Both the position numbers and the translations under genes were made by a program. Under the pieces are notes generated by a model, which saw nothing but the letters and a program-made list of their open reading frames with translations, made no database searches and was not told where the DNA came from. Source: an uncultured Clostridiaceae bacterium (GTDB taxonomy: Bacteria > Bacillota > Clostridia > Clostridiales > Oxobacteraceae). Taken from it: a stretch of 10,919 nt of DNA. The stretch spans positions 1 to 10,919 of the forward strand of contig CALCDS010000030.1 of the NCBI GenBank assembly GCA_937900065.1, given 5' to 3'. Of the stretch, positions 7,327 through 10,919 are shown in pieces; within the stretch, counting starts at the first letter, position 1; each line of letters begins with the position of its first letter.

Positions 7327-7887
7327 CTATTTTGACCTCCTTGTGTAATGGTCCAAAATTGCCTTGATTAATTGCCTTTTCTTTGCAAATTTAATATCTT
7401 TCCTCGTCAATGAATTCAAATCCATTTGTCTTGCCAAATTTCTGAGCTCAACAACTTTCATTTTTTCAAGCTCTTGTCGCATTTTAAAAAGTGCTTCACT
7501 TTTATCCTGCTTTTTAACTTCATCTTCTGTTGGTACTATGATTTTTTCTTTGGCTTGTACTGTTTCGTTTTCTGATGCAGCCTCTTGCTTTAAATCATTT
7601 TTTGATGCGGCTTTTTCTCTATGCTCACAAAAAATCTCAAATACTTCATCAGCAGGCTTTGGTATGACAAATGATGAAATCAATTTCCCTACTTTATGTA
7701 CCGCTGCCTCTGCAGCCTCAATAGACGCATTTACCGCGCCTACATCACCTGTGACCTTGATTGTCACAAGCCCCCCGCCTATAAGTTCACAGCCGGCGAA
7801 TTCAACATTTGCAGACTTCAGGGATACATCCAATGCTTCTACCGCCCCTATATACCCCAGCGTTTCAATCATACCTAAGGCTTCCAT
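7327..7887 (-). CDS. eutK: EutK-like BMC shell protein with a basic SAP/Rho_N-like C-terminal domain
   Basis: Residues 1-85 are a BMC-H domain: GMIETLGYIGAVEALDVSLK, pore loop CELIGGGLV at 33-41, VTGDVGAV, and the closing FVIPKP. Residues 86-133 are a charged, low-complexity linker (EKAASKND...EDEVKKQDKS). Residues 134-186 are helical and basic, with MKVVELRNLARQMDL at 143-157 and a Lys/Arg-rich segment ending KKRQLIKAIL. This fits the helix-extended-helix pattern of SAP or Rho N-terminal-like nucleic-acid-binding domains. The BMC fold is seen directly; the fold of the tail is inferred. Enteric EutK also has a C-terminal domain proposed to bind nucleic acid, but a winged-helix type, so equivalence is by layout. 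Start ATG has AAGGAGA upstream; its TAG stop abuts the eutE ATG with no gap. Confidence 0.88.
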   Translation of the reverse strand: MEALGMIETLGYIGAVEALDVSLKSANVEFAGCELIGGGLVTIKVTGDVGAVNASIEAAEAAVHKVGKLISSFVIPKPADEVFEIFCEHREKAASKNDLKQEAASENETVQAKEKIIVPTEDEVKKQDKSEALFKMRQELEKMKVVELRNLARQMDLNSLTRKDIKFAKKRQLIKAILDHYTRRSK

Positions 7888-7906
7888 CTATTTCTCCTTA
7901 ATATAG

Positions 7907-8560
7907 CTAAAATTGAGTCGGGTTATCGGCCACAAATTTTACTGAATTGGCAAAAGCATCGCAAGCAGCTTTACAAGCGGACTGGCTTCCGGTCAATAAA
8001 CCCCCGCCAAAGTTAGTTTCTGAAGGTGGCCCATAGAATGCTGCAAGCTTCACATCAGCTGCTTTTAAAGCAGCATCCAAACCATACATGGCCTCAAGCG
8101 GCGGTGCTATCAAATATGCTATTGCTTCTCCTTCAGGTATTCCAGCTATTTTTGAAAGATATGAACCTGTTCTCGATATGCAATGTGCATAATAAACAAT
8201 ATTATCTTCATCGTTTGCACTGTAAAAGCATGCTCCATTATTTATAAAATCGACTGCTGCATCCAATCCGCTTCTGATTTCCGCAGGATTAGGACCGGCA
8301 AGGATTCCTATAAATTCACCTGCAAGTTTTGTGCTTGCATTTGAGGAACCTGCATACATGGATCTTGCATAAATTACTTCAACATCTGCTTTCTTCGTAG
8401 CTTCATCAATTGCTGTATAGGAAACATCATCAATATCAGAAGTTATAAGCCCTAAACTTTTTTGATTTGGCTGTAATTTTAACGATTGTGCCAAATCTGG
8501 ATCAACATTAGGAATAATTTTTACGCTCAACACATGAGCTTTTACCGGATCATTTTTCAT
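7907..8560 (-). CDS. eutL: EutL, tandem-domain BMC-T shell protein
   Basis: EutL forms pseudohexameric trimers in the shell with a large, gateable central pore thought to pass bulky substrates or cofactors. The 217 residues match the family length of about 219. Recognisable stretches include the N-terminal VLSVKIIPNVDPDLAQSLKL, SLGLITSDIDDVSYTAIDEATK, EFIGILAGPNPAEIRSGL in domain 1, and GEAIAYLIAPPLEAMYGLDAALK with YGPPSETNFGGGLLTG in domain 2. Translation starts at ATG with AGGAGGGA six bases upstream. The gene follows eutC by 16 bases. Confidence 0.97.
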   Translation of the reverse strand: MKNDPVKAHVLSVKIIPNVDPDLAQSLKLQPNQKSLGLITSDIDDVSYTAIDEATKKADVEVIYARSMYAGSSNASTKLAGEFIGILAGPNPAEIRSGLDAAVDFINNGACFYSANDEDNIVYYAHCISRTGSYLSKIAGIPEGEAIAYLIAPPLEAMYGLDAALKAADVKLAAFYGPPSETNFGGGLLTGSQSACKAACDAFANSVKFVADNPTQF

Positions 8561-8576
8561 ACACTTTCCCTCCTAA

Positions 8577-9461
8577 TCAAAGTTTCAAATTGACTCCGCT
8601 TACTTTCTTTTCCAATATGAGCTTTATGATATCCGCAATATGAGCTCCCGCTTCCACAGGCGGCGTTCCACCTCTATGGATATTGGAAACAACAGTTCTT
8701 CTTGCTTCAGGCATATTGACTTTTCCTCTGTAAGCCATATATGCGCTCATGCTTTCAGCTGTGACAAGTCCCGGTCTCTCTCCTATAAGAACGCATGTTA
8801 CTTCGGCATCAAGCACTTCTGAAATAACATCCATTGCAGGGACTCTTCCATACTTTACGAAAAACGGGGTCCCGACTTTTATTCCATAACCTTCAAGTCC
8901 CTGGATAATCGCCGGCAGAACATCGGCCACATTTGATTCAATCGACGTTGAACTTAATCCATCAGATACATAAATTTGAACTTGGGGGCTTGCTGTGCAT
9001 TTTTCCTTTATCTTATCGATTTCTTCCTTATCAAATTGCCTTCCAAGATCAGGCCTTGTAAGATACTCATCCTTGTTCTTGCACTTTGTTTTTATTGAAA
9101 ATAAATTCATTTTCTTAAGAAACTCTTGCGAAACATCTGTAAAAACAGCATCCATTGCAGCAGCATGGTCTGCTCTGAATCTTAAGAGCGTTTCGGTCTT
9201 ATACCTTGGACCGGCCCTCCATACGCCAAGCCTTGCAGGAGTCTTTTCTTTGGCTTTCATATATTCTTCTCTATTTTTTGGATCTGGAACATATAAAAGT
9301 TCCTTTAAGCTTCCCTCTGTTATGTCCGGTAAAAAGGCATCTGATACAGTACTGTCCGTGCTTTTGCCTATATCCGGTCCATTTGAATCCGTTTTTTCGC
9401 CGGAAGTCATCTCACAAAGGACCTGCTCAACCATCTTTTTCAACTCATTCTCTGATATCAT
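8577..9461 (-). CDS. eutC: Ethanolamine ammonia-lyase small (beta) subunit EutC
   Basis: EutC completes the lyase by helping hold adenosylcobalamin at the interface with EutB. From the ATG it has 294 residues, close to the E. coli length of about 295. Conserved blocks are visible: RAGPRYKTETLLRFRADHAAA, VSDGLSS, VLIGERPGL, YMAYRGKVNMPEARRTVVSN and IHRGGTPPVEAGAHIAD. The first 18 residues (ISENELKKMVEQVLCEM after Met) form an amphipathic helix followed by a polar, Ser/Asp-rich linker to about residue 45. This is the layout of the N-terminal encapsulation peptide known to target EutC into the Eut compartment. A GTG at 9470 would add three residues but overlaps the Shine-Dalgarno sequence. Fifteen bases separate it from the eutB stop. 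Confidence 0.97.
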   Translation of the reverse strand: MISENELKKMVEQVLCEMTSGEKTDSNGPDIGKSTDSTVSDAFLPDITEGSLKELLYVPDPKNREEYMKAKEKTPARLGVWRAGPRYKTETLLRFRADHAAAMDAVFTDVSQEFLKKMNLFSIKTKCKNKDEYLTRPDLGRQFDKEEIDKIKEKCTASPQVQIYVSDGLSSTSIESNVADVLPAIIQGLEGYGIKVGTPFFVKYGRVPAMDVISEVLDAEVTCVLIGERPGLVTAESMSAYMAYRGKVNMPEARRTVVSNIHRGGTPPVEAGAHIADIIKLILEKKVSGVNLKL

Positions 9462-9467
9462 TATTCT

Positions 9468-9475
9468 CACCCCTT
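9468..9475 (-). promoter_or_regulatory. Shine-Dalgarno of eutC that decides its start
   Basis: AAGGGGTG on the minus strand is followed after six bases by ATG at 9461. The in-frame GTG at 9470 lies inside this motif. The arrangement is identical to that before eutB. Confidence 0.7.
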
Positions 9476-9476
9476 A

Positions 9477-10841
9477 TTATTTAAGAAATATAGATGCATC
9501 TCCAGCAATTTTAGTAAGCCTTCCGTTTTCGGTTATGCCCATTTTTTCAAGCCATTGGTCAAACTCCTTGATAGGCCTCAGTCCCAATAATTGCCTTAGC
9601 GTTGCAATATCATGATAGCTAGTGCATTGATAGTTCAGCATTACATCATCGCCAAAAGGTACGCCCATAAAGTAATTACATCCGGCCGTTGTCAGAAGCA
9701 CTGCCAAATTTTCCACATCATTCTGATCCGCTTTCATATGATTTGTATAGCAAGCATCGCATCCCATAGGAATACCTGTAAGCTTGCCCATGAAATGATC
9801 TTCAAGTCCTGCTCTTATGACCTGTTTGCTGTCATATAAGAATTCAGGTCCTATAAAACCAACAACCGTATTTACTAAAAAAGGACTGTATTTCTTTGCA
9901 AATCCATAGCATCTTGCCTCAAGCGTTACCTGATCCGCTCCATTATGGGAACCCGATGAAAGCTCCGAGCCCTGTCCGGTTTCAAAATACATGACATTCG
10001 GGCCGGTTGATGTTCCTTGCCTTGTCACGATTTCTTTTGCTTCACTAAGCATATCAGCGGTTATGCCGAATGCTTCATTTCCCTTTTGTGTACCGGCTAC
10101 ACTCTGAAAAATAAGGTCTGAAGGTGCTCCCTTCTTTATAGCTTCCATTTGTGTCGTTACATGGGCAAGCACACATGCTTGGGTAGGTACCTCCCACTTT
10201 GCCTTGATTTCATAAAACTTCTTTAAAATCTTGCTTACATTATCTACTGTATCTTCAACAGGATTTAATCCTATTACCGCATCGCCTACTCCATATGACA
10301 AACCTTCCAAAATCGAAGCTACTACGCCGTCGATGTTGTCAGTGGGATGATTTGGCTGCAGCCTTGATGAAAGCGTGCCTTCAAGTCCTATCGTAGTATT
10401 GCAGTGAGCCGTCCTTCTTATCTTCCTTGCGCCGTAAATGAGATCCAAGTTTGACATCAACTTTGCAACTGCAGCGACCATTTCGCTTGTAAGACCCCTG
10501 CTCACCCTTTTAATCTGTTCGGTAGTTGTATCGTTGCTTAATATCCACTCTCTCAATTCGCTGACAGTCCAATTTTTGATCTCGTTGTAGATTTTCTCGT
10601 TTACGGAATCCTGTATAATTCTTGTAACCTCATCCTTGTCATAATCGACTACAGGATTATTCCTCAAATCAGCTAAAGTTAAATGGCTCAATACCACCTT
10701 GGCTGCAATTCTTTCGGAAACCGTCGATGCAGCAATGCCCGCAAGCTTGTCTCCTGATTTCTCCTCATTTGCTTTAGCAAGAACTTCCTTAACTGATTTA
10801 AATTGATAAACTTTACCAAATAATTTGGTTTTTAAAATCAT
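9477..10841 (-). CDS. eutB: Ethanolamine ammonia-lyase large (alpha) subunit EutB
   Basis: EutB is the catalytic TIM-barrel subunit of the adenosylcobalamin-dependent lyase that converts ethanolamine to acetaldehyde and ammonia in the microcompartment lumen. From the ATG the protein has 454 residues, essentially the family length, and MILKTKLFGKVYQFK lines up with the E. coli N-terminus (MKLKTTLFG). Residues I recall as substrate or radical contacts in the E. coli enzyme fall at identical numbers: Arg160 and Gln162 (SSRLQPN), Asn193 (GLNPVED), Glu287 (YFETGQGS) and Asp362 (MGCDACYTNH). An in-frame GTG nine bases upstream (10850) is inside the Shine-Dalgarno sequence and is unlikely to be the start. 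The gene sits between eutA and eutC and needs EutC for activity. Confidence 0.98.
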   Translation of the reverse strand: MILKTKLFGKVYQFKSVKEVLAKANEEKSGDKLAGIAASTVSERIAAKVVLSHLTLADLRNNPVVDYDKDEVTRIIQDSVNEKIYNEIKNWTVSELREWILSNDTTTEQIKRVSRGLTSEMVAAVAKLMSNLDLIYGARKIRRTAHCNTTIGLEGTLSSRLQPNHPTDNIDGVVASILEGLSYGVGDAVIGLNPVEDTVDNVSKILKKFYEIKAKWEVPTQACVLAHVTTQMEAIKKGAPSDLIFQSVAGTQKGNEAFGITADMLSEAKEIVTRQGTSTGPNVMYFETGQGSELSSGSHNGADQVTLEARCYGFAKKYSPFLVNTVVGFIGPEFLYDSKQVIRAGLEDHFMGKLTGIPMGCDACYTNHMKADQNDVENLAVLLTTAGCNYFMGVPFGDDVMLNYQCTSYHDIATLRQLLGLRPIKEFDQWLEKMGITENGRLTKIAGDASIFLK

Positions 10842-10847
10842 TTTTTT

Positions 10848-10855
10848 CACCCCTT
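10848..10855 (-). promoter_or_regulatory. Shine-Dalgarno of eutB that decides its start
   Basis: The minus strand reads AAGGGGTG, then six bases, then ATG at 10841. A GTG in the same frame is contained in this Shine-Dalgarno sequence (10850) and would leave no spacing to the ribosome-binding core. The ATG is therefore the better start. The same eight bases and the same spacing recur before eutC. Confidence 0.7.
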
Positions 10856-10856
10856 T

Positions 10857-10919
10857 TTATGAACTAAATGCTAATGTTTTAATGACCACAGGAACAACAC
10901 GTCCATTCATAAGCGGCTT
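10857..10919 (-). CDS. eutA: EutA, ethanolamine ammonia-lyase reactivating factor (3' end only)
   Basis: An open frame enters from the right edge and gives 20 residues ending in VVPVVIKTLAFSS before a TAA stop. A tail of the type PVVIKTL is how I remember EutA ending, and eutA directly precedes eutB in known eut operons. EutA is an actin/Hsp70-fold ATPase that exchanges damaged cobalamin out of the ammonia-lyase. Most of the gene, including its ATP-binding motifs, lies outside the window, so the call rests on the tail and the position. Fifteen bases separate its stop from the preferred eutB ATG, which suggests co-transcription. Confidence 0.75.
   Translation of the reverse strand, partial: KPLMNGRVVPVVIKTLAFSS

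Noticed and set aside
7364..7906. A 180-codon plus-strand open frame opposite the eutK-like gene.
   Set aside because: It covers almost exactly the antisense of a BMC gene and its composition (Ser, Ala, Phe) is that of a mirrored Ala/Lys/Glu-rich protein.
8995..9615. A 206-codon plus-strand open frame across the eutB-eutC junction.
   Set aside because: It is antisense to two highly conserved coding genes and has Ser/Phe/Leu-rich composition typical of shadow frames.
1..10919. CRISPR arrays, tRNA/rRNA genes, insertion sequences, or a defence system.
   Set aside because: No repeated spacer-like units, RNA gene signatures, transposase frames or terminal inverted repeats were seen; the whole window is filled by a compact metabolic operon.

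Overview
The window is the central and distal part of a bacterial ethanolamine-utilisation (eut) microcompartment operon. All recognisable genes lie on the minus strand, so transcription runs from position 10919 toward position 1. The DNA is AT-rich, Shine-Dalgarno sequences are strong (AAGGAGG, AGGAGGG, AAGGGGTG), and spacing is tight. The order eutA-B-C-L-K-E-M-T-pduL-J-(hypothetical)-N-(tandem BMC)-H-Q matches the operons I know from Clostridia, Enterococcus and Listeria. A low-GC Firmicute, probably a clostridium, is the best guess; the species cannot be named from this window.

Layout in transcription order: the last 20 codons of eutA (reactivase); eutB and eutC (adenosylcobalamin-dependent ethanolamine ammonia-lyase); eutL (BMC-T shell trimer); a eutK-like shell protein with a basic SAP/Rho_N-like C-terminal domain; eutE (acetaldehyde dehydrogenase); eutM (BMC-H shell hexamer); a perfect 8-bp hairpin; eutT (cobalamin adenosyltransferase); a pduL-type phosphotransacylase; eutJ (actin/Hsp70-like ATPase); an uncharacterised gene with an apparent encapsulation peptide; eutN (pentameric vertex protein); a PduT-like tandem BMC protein with a probable iron-sulfur cysteine; eutH (ethanolamine permease); and a short eutQ (cupin). 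There is no gene-free stretch longer than about 60 bases.

Together, EutH imports ethanolamine, EutBC splits it into acetaldehyde and ammonia inside a protein shell (EutL, EutK-like, EutM, EutN, PduT-like), EutE makes acetyl-CoA, and PduL converts this to acetyl phosphate. EutQ may contribute acetate kinase activity. EutT makes the cofactor and EutA reactivates the lyase. Five proteins carry short amphipathic helices resembling cargo-encapsulation tags: four are N-terminal and one (EutE) is C-terminal.

The metabolic system itself is well known. The parts worth a second look are the nucleic-acid-binding-like tail on a shell protein, the hairpin behind eutM, a small module shared by EutT and the uncharacterised protein, the PduT-like Fe-S shell protein in a eut setting, and a recurring start-codon trap in which a GTG inside the Shine-Dalgarno sequence can be mistaken for the start. 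No promoter, regulator gene (eutV/eutW), alcohol dehydrogenase (eutG) or EutV-type antiterminator site was seen in this window.
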